Positions 42,373 to 51,668 of a DNA stretch of 64,000 nucleotides are shown in pieces. The translations under genes were made by a program, and so were the position numbers. Position 1 is the stretch's first letter; the number at the start of each line of letters is the position of its first letter. The DNA is from SCRA01 sp035533275 (GTDB taxonomy: Bacteria; Vulcanimicrobiota; Vulcanimicrobiia; Vulcanimicrobiales; SCRA01): positions 1 to 64,000 of the forward strand of contig DATLUD010000034.1 of NCBI GenBank assembly GCA_035533275.1, read 5' to 3'. The notes below the pieces were generated by a model that was given only the letters and a program-made list of their open reading frames with translations, was not told the DNA's origin and made no database searches.

Positions 42373-43617
42373 TTAGACTCGTGCCGCGGGTCGCTTGAGC
42401 ACGCCCTGCGCGATGCGCAGGAAGTCGTCCTCGTCGAGCAGGCCCTTGCGCTCGAGGGAGGTGGCCTTCACCTCTTCGAGGATCGCCATCATCTCGTCGT
42501 TGGTCGCCGGCCCGAGGCCGAGCTTGTCGAGCCAGATCAGGACCGAGTCCAGGCCGCTGCCCTTGCCGAGAACGATCTCCGGGGCCGACTGGCCGACCAT
42601 CTCCGGCCGGAAGGGAAAGGCCTCGGTGAGGCGCTCCGTGCCGACGTTCTTCACCCATGTGGCGATGATGCCCGACTCGACCTGGAAGAGGCGGTCGCCG
42701 ACGATGCCGCGCTGCGGCGGAACCGCCACGCCCGAGAGGTCGCGCACGAGGTGCGAGAGGCCCGTGAGCTTGGTGTAATCGATGCCGGTGTCGAGCCCGA
42801 ACATGGTCTTGAGGGTCATCACCGTGTCTTCGAGCGGGGTGTTGCCCGCCCGCTCGCCGATGCCCGTGACGGAGACCTGGACGACGCTCACCCCGTTGGC
42901 CACGGCCATCACCGTGTTGGCGACGCCGAGGCTGAAGTCCATGTGGAAGTGCGCCTCCATCGGCTTGTCGGGGATCCGCTCGCGCACCTTGCGGGCCATG
43001 TAGGCCGCGGCCGGCGGCGAGAGCACGCCGAAGGTGTCGACGAGCGCGATGGCGTCCATGTGCCCCTCGCGCGCGATCACCTCGATCATGTCGAGGAACG
43101 TGGTGATGTCGGCGCGCGTGGAGTCGATCGGGAAGAACGTGACGTAGAGCCCGTTCTCGTGCGCGAAGCGGGTCGACTCGATGGTCAGCTCCAGCGCCCG
43201 CTTGTACTCCCACTTGTAGGCGTACTCGATGATGTGCTCGCTCGACGGGATCTCCATCACGATCCCCTCGACGCCGGTGTCGAGCGCGCGCTTCACGTCG
43301 TCGACCATGCACCGCGAGAAGGCGAATATCTTGGAGGGCAGGCCAAGCTTCACGATGCGCTTGACGGCCTCCGTGTCCGACGGAGAGACGGCCGGGAGGC
43401 CGGCTTCGATCCGCTGGACGCCGGCCTCCGCCAGGCGCTCCGCGATGCGCACCTTCTCGTCGGCGGTGAACTCGACGCCGGCCTGCTGCTCGCCGTCGCG
43501 CAGCGTGACCTCGTGAACCTCAACCTTGGGGGGCGGCGCAAACGCCTGCGTGACCTCCGGTTGGTAGTTCCATGGACTGACGAAGTAGTCGTGTGTCTTC
43601 CAAGGCTGCTCAGCCAT
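42373..43617 (-). CDS. Isopropylmalate/homocitrate synthase-family acyltransferase
   Basis: 414 residues from the ATG at 43617 (AGGAG upstream). The DRE-TIM signature VHEVTLRDGEQQAGVEFTAD is near the N-terminus. HFHMDFSLGVANTVMAVANG and VTGIGERAGNTPLEDTVMTL are the metal and second family signatures. Members condense acetyl-CoA with 2-oxo acids (LeuA, homocitrate synthase, citramalate synthase). The protein lacks the large C-terminal LeuA regulatory domain and is nearer homocitrate synthase/NifV or short LeuA-like enzymes in length. A 22-codon ORF ends one base before its ATG. It follows the PEBP and cox genes on the same strand. Confidence 0.85.
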   Translation of the reverse strand: MAEQPWKTHDYFVSPWNYQPEVTQAFAPPPKVEVHEVTLRDGEQQAGVEFTADEKVRIAERLAEAGVQRIEAGLPAVSPSDTEAVKRIVKLGLPSKIFAFSRCMVDDVKRALDTGVEGIVMEIPSSEHIIEYAYKWEYKRALELTIESTRFAHENGLYVTFFPIDSTRADITTFLDMIEVIAREGHMDAIALVDTFGVLSPPAAAYMARKVRERIPDKPMEAHFHMDFSLGVANTVMAVANGVSVVQVSVTGIGERAGNTPLEDTVMTLKTMFGLDTGIDYTKLTGLSHLVRDLSGVAVPPQRGIVGDRLFQVESGIIATWVKNVGTERLTEAFPFRPEMVGQSAPEIVLGKGSGLDSVLIWLDKLGLGPATNDEMMAILEEVKATSLERKGLLDEDDFLRIAQGVLKRPAARV

Positions 43618-43618
43618 C

Positions 43619-43687
43619 TCAGTCTCCTGTCAGAAGTGGGGCTTCACCCCAGCCCGATGCCGAAGCCGCCTCGCTCGCCTCGTTCAT
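43619..43687 (-). CDS. Possible 22-codon upstream ORF coupled to the synthase gene
   Basis: An ATG at 43687 opens a frame that reads MNEASEAASASGWGEAPLLT, then Gly-Asp and TGA at 43621-43619, with one base between its stop and the synthase ATG. The synthase SD lies inside it. Such overlap suggests translational coupling. It contains Leu-Leu but no strong regulatory run. It may be chance. Confidence 0.25.
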   Translation of the reverse strand: MNEASEAASASGWGEAPLLTGD

Positions 43688-43713
43688 ATTCTGAGAAAGA
43701 CAACTGCGAGAGG

Positions 43714-44199
43714 CTATTTGCGCTGGTAAAGGCCGATTAATTCGGCTTGGCCCAGCACATGCCCTCGCATCGCGGCAACGACTCCCGCGTAGCTCGGCCG
43801 CGCCCCGACGCCCAGCCGGTCGACGTCGAGCGCGTAGAGGGTGATGTGGTAGTGGTGCGCCGGGTCACCCACCGGCGGACACGGGCCGCCATACCCGGGC
43901 GTGCCGAAACTCGTGACGCCCTCGTGCCGCGGCTGCTCTCCGGCGGCCAAGGCGCGGGTCTCGCCCGCGATGTCGTAGGCGACCCAATGCACCCAGCCTC
44001 CCTGCACGTGGGCGTCGGGATCGACGATCGTCAGCACGAACGAGCGCGTGCCGTGAGGAGCGTTGGCCCAGCGCAGCGGCAGGGAGACGTTCTCTCCTCC
44101 GCACGTTCCTCGCGAGTGCGCGTGCGCTCGCGGAATCGCCGCTCCGTCCTGGAACGCGGGACTCGTCAAGGAGAAGGCCAGCATAGCCATTGCCAACAT
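43714..44199 (-). CDS. PEBP-family (YbhB/YbcL) secreted or lipid-binding protein
   Basis: 161 residues. A hydrophobic N-terminus (about 1-15) looks like a signal or anchor. The PEBP ligand-site motifs are present: LPLRWANAPHGTRSFVLTIV, DPDAHVQGGWVHWVAYDI, GTPGYGGPCPPVGDPAHHYH and ITLYALD. These proteins form small beta folds with a conserved anion pocket; bacterial roles are unclear. Its ATG lies five bases after the HD-domain gene stop, so it looks like the last or next-to-last gene of the minus-strand cox operon. An alternative start cannot be excluded. Confidence 0.9.
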   Translation of the reverse strand: MLAMAMLAFSLTSPAFQDGAAIPRAHAHSRGTCGGENVSLPLRWANAPHGTRSFVLTIVDPDAHVQGGWVHWVAYDIAGETRALAAGEQPRHEGVTSFGTPGYGGPCPPVGDPAHHYHITLYALDVDRLGVGARPSYAGVVAAMRGHVLGQAELIGLYQRK

Positions 44200-44204
44200 G
44201 ATGG

Positions 44205-44768
44205 TTAGAGCCCCAGTGACTCCGCGTTCTCCGAGAGCGCCTGAATCAGAAAGGCGATGTGCTCGTCGAGCGGCACGCCCATCTCCTCCGCCGCTTGGTA
44301 GACTTCCTCGCGGTTGACGCTGGCGGCGAAACGCTTGTCTTTGAGTTTCTTCTTGACCGAGTCGACGGTCACTTCGCGGACCGTCTTGCCCGGGCGCACG
44401 TACGCCACGGCCGTGATGAAACCCGTCAGCTCGTCGCAGGCGAAGAGCGCCTTGGCCAGCGTGGTGTCGCGCGGCACGTTCAGGTAGGTGGCGTGCCCGC
44501 GAATCGCCTTCACCACGTCGGGCGGGTAGCCCAGTTCCTCCAGGCGGCGGCAGCCGAGCTCCGGGTGCTCCTCGGCGCTCGGATGGATCTCCCAATCGTA
44601 GTCGTGGAGCATCCCGGTGATGCCCCATCGCTCCTCGTCGCCTCCGAGCCTGCGTGCGTAGGCGCGCATCGTGGTCTCCACCGCCAGCGCGTGCTTACGC
44701 AGGCCCTCGCTCGCGACGTTGTCGCAAACGAGGGCCCATGCCGCTGCCCGGTCGAGCGTCTCGATCAC
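44205..44768 (-). CDS. HD-domain protein (putative metal-dependent phosphohydrolase)
   Basis: 187 residues from a GTG at 44768 that overlaps the stop of coxM as GTGA. The HD residues are split across KHALAVETTMRAYARRLG and ITGMLHDYDWEIHPSAEEHP (His-Asp pair HD in LHDYD), followed by RGHATYLNVPRDT and ACDELTGF (another Asp). The pattern matches small HDIG-like hydrolases acting on nucleotides or phosphate esters. The placement in the cox operon is unusual; a role in cofactor or nucleotide turnover is only a guess. Confidence 0.82.
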   Translation of the reverse strand: MIETLDRAAAWALVCDNVASEGLRKHALAVETTMRAYARRLGGDEERWGITGMLHDYDWEIHPSAEEHPELGCRRLEELGYPPDVVKAIRGHATYLNVPRDTTLAKALFACDELTGFITAVAYVRPGKTVREVTVDSVKKKLKDKRFAASVNREEVYQAAEEMGVPLDEHIAFLIQALSENAESLGL

Positions 44769-45625
44769 CGCGCGCGCTCCGCCGCGGCGACGACGGCCCG
44801 CGAGGCGATCACGTCGGCCATCGCGGTCCGGTACTCGGCGCTCGCGTAGACGTCGGCGCGCGCCTCCACGCCGCGCGCGACCGAGGCGCAGACGGACTCC
44901 ATCTTCTTGTGGTCGGAGACCGCGATGCCGCCGAGCGCCGGCTCCACGTGCGCGGCACGGAACGCCTTGCTCCCCACGCCCGTGAGCGCCAGGCGCCCCG
45001 ACGCGATCGTGCCCCCCGTGACGGAGAGCGCGCACGCCGCCCCGACCACGGGGTAGTGCGAGGCAGGATGCGGCAGCTTGACGTACGCCGACGCCGGCGA
45101 CGCCTTGGGCAGGATCACGGAGGTGAGGATCTCGTCGGGCGCCAGCGCCGTGGTGAACATGTCGACGAAGAAGTCGCTCGCGCTCACCGTGCGCTTGCCG
45201 GCCGGCCCCGCGATCTCGAACTGTGCCTCCAGCGCGAGGAGCGCCGCCGGATAGTCGGCGGCCGCGTCGGCATGCGCGCAGGATCCGCCGATGGTCCCGC
45301 GATGACGGACCTGCACGTCGCCGATGGCGCCCGCCGCGTCCGAGAGCGCCGGGGCGTAGGAGGCGACGCCGGCGCTGGCGGCCACGTCGTCGTGCGTGGT
45401 CAGCGCGCCGATCTCCAGGCCGCGTGCGGTCTTGGCGACACCGCGCAAGCCGGCGATGCGCCCGATGTCGATGAGCATGCCGGGACGCGCCAGGCGCAAC
45501 TTCATCATCGGGATGAGGGAGTGGCCGCCGGCGAGGAGCTTGGCGTCATCACCGTGCTGCCGGAGCAGCGCGATCGCCTGGTCCACCGAATCGGCAGCCG
45601 CGTAGTCGAAGCTGGCTGGTATCAC
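44765..45625 (-). CDS. coxM: CO dehydrogenase-type FAD-binding medium subunit CoxM
   Basis: 286 residues from a GTG overlapping the stop of coxL (GTGA). FAD motifs are AKLLAGGHSLIPMMKLRLAR (about 29-48) and RHRGTIGGSCAHADAAADYP (the TIGG loop, about 108-127), as in CoxM and xanthine dehydrogenase FAD subunits. It would carry electrons from the [2Fe-2S] clusters of CoxS to FAD and on to the quinone pool. The genes are ordered S-L-M in transcription, the arrangement of form II-type operons. Confidence 0.92.
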   Translation of the reverse strand: MIPASFDYAAADSVDQAIALLRQHGDDAKLLAGGHSLIPMMKLRLARPGMLIDIGRIAGLRGVAKTARGLEIGALTTHDDVAASAGVASYAPALSDAAGAIGDVQVRHRGTIGGSCAHADAAADYPAALLALEAQFEIAGPAGKRTVSASDFFVDMFTTALAPDEILTSVILPKASPASAYVKLPHPASHYPVVGAACALSVTGGTIASGRLALTGVGSKAFRAAHVEPALGGIAVSDHKKMESVCASVARGVEARADVYASAEYRTAMADVIASRAVVAAAERAR

Positions 45626-47964
45626 CGTCTCCCCGCCTTTCCGTTTCCTTCGTGAGCGTTGAGGGCGCGCCACACGCGCTCGGGCTTGCACGGCATGTCG
45701 AGATGCACCACGCCGAAGGGCGCCAGCGCGTCCACCACGGCGTTGACCACCGCCGGCGTCGAGCCGATCGTGCCCGCCTCGCCGACGCCCTTGACACCCA
45801 TCGGGTTGACGTCGGTGGGCGTGACGGTGTGGCCGGTCTGATAGTGCGGCACCTGGTCGGCGTGCGGAGCGGCGTACTGCAGCAGCGACCCGGTGGCAAG
45901 CTGGCCGTTCTCGTCGTAGACGACCTCCTCGAAGAGCGCCTGCGCGAGCCCTTGGGCAATGCCGCCGTGCACCTGCCCTTCGACGATCAGCGGGTTGATG
46001 ATGTTGCCGCAATCGTCGACGGCGACGTACTTGACCACCTCTACTGCTCCCGTTGCCCGCTCGATCTCCACCACGCAGACGTGGGTGCCGAACGGATAGA
46101 CGAAGTTCGGCGGCTCGAAACGGCGCGTCGCCTCCAAGCCCGGCTCCATGTCGGGCGGGAGATTGATGCCGCGAAAGGCCGCGAAGGCGACCTCGCCGAT
46201 CGACGTCGACTTCTGCGGATTGCCCTTGACGGTGATCTTGCCGTTCTTGAACTCGAGGTCGGCGACGTTGGCCTCCATCGTGTGAGCCGCGATCTTCATC
46301 GCCTTCTCGCGCACGGTATCGAGCGCGCGATAGAGCGCCGCGCCGTCGACGGCCGTGCTGCGCGAGCCGAACGTGCCGATGCCATACTGCACGATCGCGG
46401 AGTCTCCGTGCAGCACCAGCACGTCGTCGATCGGAACGCCGAGACGATCGGAGACCATCTGCGCGAAGGTCGTCTCCTCACCCTGGCCGTGGGGCGAGGC
46501 ACCCGTCATCACGGTCACGCGCCCCGTCGGCTCGACGCGAACGGTAGCGCTGCCCCAGCCCGGGGCCGGCAGAGCCGAGGATGGCCCCATGCCGCAGACC
46601 TCGACGTACGAGGAGATCCCGATGCCGAAGATCCGCCCCTCGGCGCGCGCGCGCTCCTGCTCCTTGCGCAGTTCGGCGTAGCCCGCGAGCTGCAGCGCCT
46701 TGTCGAACGCGGCATGATAGTCGCCGGTGTCGTAGGTGAGGCCCAGCGCCGTGGTGTACGGGAACTTCTCCTTGGGGATGAAGTTGCGCCGCCGCACCTC
46801 GGCGGGATCCATGCCGAGCTTACGCGCCACCAGATCGACGGCGCGCTCGATGAGGTACGTCGCCTCGGGACGCCCGGCGCCGCGGTAGGCGTCGGTCGAG
46901 GCCTCGGTGGTGAAGATGCCGGTGAGCTTGCAGTGGACGTTCTCGATCGTATAGGGGCCGGGCGCCATCAGCACCGTGAACGTGGGAATCCCCGGCGTCA
47001 GGAGCTGATAGTAGGCCCCCATGTTCGCGAGGATCTCGACCTTCAAGCCGGTGATCTTTCCGTGCTTGTCGGCGGCAACGTGAATGTAGTCGATCTGATC
47101 GCGGCCGTGGACGGCGATCATGAAGCTCTCGCTGCGCGTCTCGACGTATTTCACGGGCATGCCGAGCGCGCGCGAGGCGAAGGAGCAGGCGATCTCCTCC
47201 GCATAGACCTCGAGCTTGCTGCCGAACCCGCCGCCGACCTCCGGCGCGATGGTCCGCACCTTGTGCTCGGGGATGCCGACGAGGCCGGCGATCTGCGTGC
47301 GCAGCAGATGCGGGATCTGCGTCGAGGACCACAGCGTGAGCTGTTGCGGTCCCTTCTCCCAATGCGCCACCATGCCGCGCGGCTCCATCGAGAGCGGCGC
47401 CAGACGCTGGTTCACCAGGCGCTCCGAGACGGTGACGGCGGCATTCTCGAAGGCCGACTCGACGTCGCCGCCGGAGGCTTCCATGGTGTAGGCGACGTTG
47501 GTGCCGAACTCTTCGTGGACGTAGGGCGCGCCCTTGACGGCCTGCTCGAGATCGACGACGGCCGGGAGCTCCTGGTAGTCGATCTCGACGAGATCGACGG
47601 CGTCCCGCGCTGCGGCGGCGGCATTGGCTACGATCATGACCACCGGCTCGCCGACGTGCGCGACCTTGCCGCGCGCCAACGGCGGGTGCTTGGGCACCTT
47701 CATGTCCGGCAGCTGCGCCGCCACGGGGACGTCGCCGACGCCGGCGAGATCGTCCGAGGTGTAGACGGCGAAGACTCCGGGGCTGGCTTTGGCGGCGCGC
47801 GTGTCGATGCTGCGGATCTTCGCATGGGCGAACGGCGACCGCGCGAACGCCGCGTAGGTCATGCCGGCGAGCTTGACGTCGTCGACGTAGGTTGCGCCGC
47901 CGGTGATGAGGCGAGGGTCCTCGCGCCGCGTGATGCGCGCACCCATCATGCTGGTGAAGGCCAT
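45622..47964 (-). CDS. coxL: CO dehydrogenase-type molybdenum large subunit CoxL (form II-like)
   Basis: 780 residues, ATG at 47964. The molybdopterin-binding xanthine dehydrogenase fold is clear: GARITRREDPRLITGGATYV at the start, PEVGGGFGSKLEVYAEEIAC, and near the end GVKGVGEAGTIGSTPAVVNA, with the conserved Glu of the active site. The active-site loop reads AYRGAGR at 359-365, the form II signature; form I enzymes have AYxCSFR with a Cu-binding Cys. The substrate could be CO at low rate or another small molecule, so true CODH activity is not assured. Confidence 0.93.
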   Translation of the reverse strand: MAFTSMMGARITRREDPRLITGGATYVDDVKLAGMTYAAFARSPFAHAKIRSIDTRAAKASPGVFAVYTSDDLAGVGDVPVAAQLPDMKVPKHPPLARGKVAHVGEPVVMIVANAAAAARDAVDLVEIDYQELPAVVDLEQAVKGAPYVHEEFGTNVAYTMEASGGDVESAFENAAVTVSERLVNQRLAPLSMEPRGMVAHWEKGPQQLTLWSSTQIPHLLRTQIAGLVGIPEHKVRTIAPEVGGGFGSKLEVYAEEIACSFASRALGMPVKYVETRSESFMIAVHGRDQIDYIHVAADKHGKITGLKVEILANMGAYYQLLTPGIPTFTVLMAPGPYTIENVHCKLTGIFTTEASTDAYRGAGRPEATYLIERAVDLVARKLGMDPAEVRRRNFIPKEKFPYTTALGLTYDTGDYHAAFDKALQLAGYAELRKEQERARAEGRIFGIGISSYVEVCGMGPSSALPAPGWGSATVRVEPTGRVTVMTGASPHGQGEETTFAQMVSDRLGVPIDDVLVLHGDSAIVQYGIGTFGSRSTAVDGAALYRALDTVREKAMKIAAHTMEANVADLEFKNGKITVKGNPQKSTSIGEVAFAAFRGINLPPDMEPGLEATRRFEPPNFVYPFGTHVCVVEIERATGAVEVVKYVAVDDCGNIINPLIVEGQVHGGIAQGLAQALFEEVVYDENGQLATGSLLQYAAPHADQVPHYQTGHTVTPTDVNPMGVKGVGEAGTIGSTPAVVNAVVDALAPFGVVHLDMPCKPERVWRALNAHEGNGKAGRR

Positions 47965-47979
47965 GGTGACCTCCTCGTA

Positions 47980-48477
47980 TCAGCGGGCCGCGATTTCGAC
48001 GCGCTCGCTTTGGCGCATCGACTTCGCGGCGTGCTGCACGGCTTTGACGATGTTCTGGTAGCCGGTGCAGCGGCAGAGGTTGCCCGAGATCGCCTCGCGG
48101 ATCTCCGACTCGGTGGGATCGGAGTTGCCCTCCAACAGGTCACACGCCGAAAGGATCATGCCCGGCGTGCAGTAGCCGCACTGCAAGCCGTGCTCCTCCC
48201 AAAACGCCTCCTGGACGGGATGGAGCCTCTCCGTGGTGCCGATGCCTTCGATGGTGGTGACTTTGCCGCCGTCGACCTGCGCCGCAAGCAGGGTGCACGA
48301 CTTCGCGGACTTGCCGTCGACGAGGACCGTACAGGCTCCGCACGACGACGTGTCGCAACCGACGTGCGTGCCAGTCAGTCCGAGCGTCTCGCGCAGAAAG
48401 TAGACGAGGAGGGTGCGGGGCTCGACTTCACCCTTCCACTCCTTGCCGTTCACGGTCACCGAAATCGAACGTTTCAT
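47980..48477 (-). CDS. coxS: CO dehydrogenase-type [2Fe-2S] small subunit CoxS
   Basis: 165 residues from the ATG at 48477 (GGAGG upstream); an ATG 14 codons earlier is less likely. Two [2Fe-2S] clusters are complete: Cys41, Cys46, Cys49 and Cys61 (plant-type, GCDTSSCGACTVLVDG) and Cys100, Cys103, Cys135 and Cys137 (CGYCTPGMI and CRCTGY). It relays electrons from the Mo site of CoxL to the FAD of CoxM. It is the first gene of the minus-strand operon, which is divergent from the coxD accessory operon across an 87-base gap. Confidence 0.95.
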   Translation of the reverse strand: MKRSISVTVNGKEWKGEVEPRTLLVYFLRETLGLTGTHVGCDTSSCGACTVLVDGKSAKSCTLLAAQVDGGKVTTIEGIGTTERLHPVQEAFWEEHGLQCGYCTPGMILSACDLLEGNSDPTESEIREAISGNLCRCTGYQNIVKAVQHAAKSMRQSERVEIAAR

Positions 48478-48564
48478 GGTGACGCCTCCAGCGATCGATG
48501 AGGGAAGGGCGCCTTTCAACGCGAACCGAGACCCGTCCCTGCGTCATCTAAGGAGACTTCATCC

Positions 48565-49419
48565 GTGAACGAGCCGGCCTCGATCGAGGAGATGCTCGCG
48601 CGCCTTCGCCAAGTGGAATATCTGCCCGACACCGGACTCGCCACGGCGCTGCACCTTGCCGTCCGCTTGCGGCATCCGCTGTTGTTGGAAGGGGAGGCCG
48701 GCGTCGGCAAGACCGAAGCCGCCAAGGCCCTGGCACGCGTACTCGACCTACCGCTCATCCGCTTGCAATGCTACGAAGGACTCGACGTCCACGACGCCGT
48801 CTACGAGTGGAACTACGGCCGCCAGCTCTTGGCGATCCGGCGCAGCGAGGCGGGCGGCGAAGCCGCCCCCGACCTCTACGGCGAGGAGTTCCTGATCCGC
48901 CGGCCGTTGCTGCAAGCGCTCGACGGCGGCGTGCTGCTGGTGGACGAGCTCGACCGAGCGGACGACGAGTTCGAGGCCTACCTGCTCGAGTTTCTCGGCG
49001 AGTTCTCCGTGACGATTCCCGAGCGCGGGGTCTTGCGCGCGGCCTCGCCTCCCGTGGTGATCCTCACCTCGAACCGGACGCGCGAGCTGCACGACGCGCT
49101 GAAGCGCCGCTGCTACTATCACTGGATCGAGTACCCATCGCCCGAGCGCGAGCTGGAGATCCTGCGCACCCGGCTCCCGGCGCTGGGCGAAGCGCTCACC
49201 CGCGACGTCGCCACGGCCGTGGCGCGCCTGCGCGGGTTGGAGCTGCGCAAGCCGCCGGGCATCGCAGAGTCGCTCGACTGGGCCCAGGCGCTCGACGCGC
49301 TCGGCATCGAGCGGCTCGACGCCGAAGCGGCCGAGCGGACGCTCGGCATGGTGCTCAAGTATCGCGAAGACGCGGAGTTGGTGATCGGGCGCGGTCTCGC
49401 CGCCGCGGTCGGAGCGTAG
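48565..49419 (+). CDS. coxD: MoxR-type AAA+ ATPase (CoxD)
   Basis: 284 residues from a GTG at 48565 with AAGGAGA upstream. Walker A is GEAGVGKT (43-50), Walker B is VLLVDELD (123-130), and a sensor-like region follows in VILTSNRTRELHDALKRRCY. CoxD-type chaperones help assemble the Mo-Cu or Mo cofactor site of CO dehydrogenase-like enzymes. The next gene encodes a von Willebrand factor A protein, its usual partner. The operon runs divergently from coxSLM. Confidence 0.92.
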   Translation: MNEPASIEEMLARLRQVEYLPDTGLATALHLAVRLRHPLLLEGEAGVGKTEAAKALARVLDLPLIRLQCYEGLDVHDAVYEWNYGRQLLAIRRSEAGGEAAPDLYGEEFLIRRPLLQALDGGVLLVDELDRADDEFEAYLLEFLGEFSVTIPERGVLRAASPPVVILTSNRTRELHDALKRRCYYHWIEYPSPERELEILRTRLPALGEALTRDVATAVARLRGLELRKPPGIAESLDWAQALDALGIERLDAEAAERTLGMVLKYREDAELVIGRGLAAAVGA

Positions 49420-49425
49420 ATCGGC

Positions 49426-50556
49426 ATGTCCGACCGCGGGCTGGCGGCGGTGGTCGGCTTCGCCCGCGCGTTGCGGGAGGCCGGCGTGCGCGTGCCCGCG
49501 GGAGCGGCCCGCCTCTGCGCCCAAGCGCTGGGCGCCCTCGACGCCACCCGGCCGCGCTCGCTCTACTGGGCGACTCGGCTGAGCATGCTGCGCCGCCACG
49601 ACGACCTCCCCGCCTTCGAGCGCATCTTCCAGGCCTATTGGGCGAGCGCGCACGAGCTGGTCCTGGCCGAGGCGCAGGAGCCGGAGCGCACGGCCCTCCA
49701 GGTGGTGCCGCTCGGCGAGGGCGCTCCCGAGGAGGCCGATGACGAGGACGAAGAGCCTCTGCCCGCCTCGTTGGCCTCCTCGCTGGAGCGCTTGCGGGAG
49801 ACGGACTTCGCCGAGTACACGGACGAAGAGCACCGTCTCGCGGCGCGCCTGGTCGAGGGGCTGCGGATCACGATGCCCGTGCGCCGCTCGCGCCGCACGC
49901 GGCCGGCTCCGCATGGGCGCCACGTCGATCTCCCCCGCACGCTGCGGCGCAGCCTGCGCACGGCCGGAGATCCCGTGCACCTGGTCTATGCGCGGCGGCG
50001 CACCCGCGCGCGCCCGCTCGTTCTGCTCTGCGACGTCTCCGGCTCGATGAGCGCCTATAGCCGGGCGCTCGTGCAATTCTTGCGCGCGGCGGTGGAGTCG
50101 CGCGCGCGGGTGCGCGTGTTCGCCTTCGGCACCCGGCTGGCGGAGCTGACGCATCCGCTTTCCAAAGCCACGCGCGACGAGGCGCTGCGCGCCGCCGCCG
50201 CGCGCTTCGACGACTGGGGCGGAGGAACGCGCATCGGCGCCTCGCTCCAAGCCTTCGTGCGCGAATACGCGCAGCGCGGCGTCGCGCGCGGGGGCGTGGT
50301 GGTGATCCTCTCCGACGGCTGGGAGCGCGAGGACCCGGCGCTGGTGGGAGAGCAGATGCACCGCTTGCGCCTGCTCTGCCACCGCATCATCTGGGTAAAC
50401 CCGAACAAGAAGGACCCCAGGTTCGAGCCGCTCGCCGCGGGCATGGCCAGCGCCCTGCCGTACGTCGACGCCCTGGTCGCGGGTCACCACCTGCGCGCCC
50501 TCGAAGACCTGCTGGCGCTGGTGAGACGCTTGGGAGACGAGGAGTCGAGACGGTGA
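49426..50556 (+). CDS. coxE: von Willebrand factor A-domain protein CoxE
   Basis: 376 residues. The N-terminal ~150 residues are helical with an acidic linker (EEADDEDEE, about 102-110) and a basic segment (RRSRRTRP). The C-terminal vWA domain has the MIDAS motif at Asp203-Val-Ser205-Gly-Ser207, and later an acidic or Thr pair in GGGTRIGASLQAFV. MoxR-vWA pairs act as a metal-cofactor-insertion chaperone system. The start of the next gene overlaps this stop as GTGA. The similarity to CoxE is from layout and motif. Confidence 0.9.
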   Translation: MSDRGLAAVVGFARALREAGVRVPAGAARLCAQALGALDATRPRSLYWATRLSMLRRHDDLPAFERIFQAYWASAHELVLAEAQEPERTALQVVPLGEGAPEEADDEDEEPLPASLASSLERLRETDFAEYTDEEHRLAARLVEGLRITMPVRRSRRTRPAPHGRHVDLPRTLRRSLRTAGDPVHLVYARRRTRARPLVLLCDVSGSMSAYSRALVQFLRAAVESRARVRVFAFGTRLAELTHPLSKATRDEALRAAAARFDDWGGGTRIGASLQAFVREYAQRGVARGGVVVILSDGWEREDPALVGEQMHRLRLLCHRIIWVNPNKKDPRFEPLAAGMASALPYVDALVAGHHLRALEDLLALVRRLGDEESRR

Positions 50557-51653
50557 AGGACATCTTCGAGCAAGTCGATCGGTGGCGGCGCGACGGCCGC
50601 AGCGTCGTCGTGGCGACCGTGGTGCAGGTGGTGCGCTCCGCCCCCCGGGGCCCCGGGGCCGCGATGGCCGTGAACGAGCTGGGCGAGGTCGCCGGATCGG
50701 TTTCGGGCGGCTGCGTGGAAGGGGCTCTGGTCGAGGAGGCGGAGCGCGTGCTGGCCGACGGCAAGCCGCGCCTGGTGAGCTACGGCATCTCCGACGAGCA
50801 GGGCATCTCCGTGGGCCTCACCTGCGGCGGCACGATCCATCTCTTCCTCCAACCGCTCTTCGCGGAGTTCCCCGCCCTGGCGGAGGCGCTGCGCCGTGAC
50901 GACCCGATCGCGCTGTGCGTGGAGATCGAAGGCCCGGACGCCGGAGCGACGATGCTGGTGAGCCGCGACGGCGAGGCGCAAGGGGTGCTCGGCAATCCCG
51001 ACCTCGCCCACCGCGTGCTCGAGGACGCGCGCTCGTGCATCGCGCGCGGCACCACCGTCGTACGCGAGTACGGTCTGCGCGGTGAGCCGCTCGAGAGCGG
51101 CGTGCGCGCCTTCATCGACGCTTTCGTCCCGCGGCCCGACCTCTACATCTTCGGCGCCGTCGACTTCAGCCGCGCCCTCGTCACGCTGGGCAAGTATCTC
51201 GGCTATCGCGTGAGCGTGGTCGACGCGCGGCGCACCTTTGCCACGCGCCAGCGCTTTCCGGACGCGGACGAGGTGGTGGCGGCTTGGCCGGACGAATTCC
51301 TGGCCAAGGCGCGCGTCGACGAGCGCACGGCCATCTGCGTGCTCACGCACGACCCGAAGTTCGACGTCCCCGTCCTCAAGCTCGCGCTGCGCACGCGGGC
51401 GGGCTACATCGGCGCGATGGGGAGCCGCGGCACCCACGAGCGGCGCATGGCCGCGCTGCGCGCGGAGGGCGTCACCGAAGCGGAGCTGGAGCGCGTGCGC
51501 GCGCCGATCGGCCTGGACATCGGATCGACCACGCCGGAGGAGACCGCCGTCGCGATCGCCGCCGAGATCATCGCGCTGCGCACGGGACATCCCGGCGGCT
51601 TCCTCCACGGCGGCGCGGGGCCGATTCACCGCCAGCGCGAGCACGTCTCGTAG
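50553..51653 (+). CDS. XdhC/CoxI-family maturation protein
   Basis: 366 residues from a GTG overlapping the coxE stop (GTGA). The N-terminal XdhC domain has EVAGSVSGGCVEGALVEEAE and SVGLTCGGTIHLFLQPL, whose Cys residues are typical. A Rossmann-like part follows with LYIFGAVDFSRALVTLGKYL, then VCVLTHDPKFDVPVLKLALR and GYIGAMGSRGTHERR. XdhC proteins bind and sulfurate the molybdenum cofactor before its insertion into xanthine dehydrogenase or CO dehydrogenase-like enzymes. This is the CoxF/CoxI position of the cox accessory cluster. Confidence 0.9.
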   Translation: MKDIFEQVDRWRRDGRSVVVATVVQVVRSAPRGPGAAMAVNELGEVAGSVSGGCVEGALVEEAERVLADGKPRLVSYGISDEQGISVGLTCGGTIHLFLQPLFAEFPALAEALRRDDPIALCVEIEGPDAGATMLVSRDGEAQGVLGNPDLAHRVLEDARSCIARGTTVVREYGLRGEPLESGVRAFIDAFVPRPDLYIFGAVDFSRALVTLGKYLGYRVSVVDARRTFATRQRFPDADEVVAAWPDEFLAKARVDERTAICVLTHDPKFDVPVLKLALRTRAGYIGAMGSRGTHERRMAALRAEGVTEAELERVRAPIGLDIGSTTPEETAVAIAAEIIALRTGHPGGFLHGGAGPIHRQREHVS

Positions 51654-51668
51654 CGCCGGGCGATCAGG

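Noticed and set aside
45652..48501. A 949-codon plus-strand open frame opposite coxL and coxS
   Set aside because: The minus strand encodes complete CoxL and CoxS with cofactor motifs. The plus-strand translation is rich in Val, Arg, Asp and His, as expected from reading a high-GC gene backwards.
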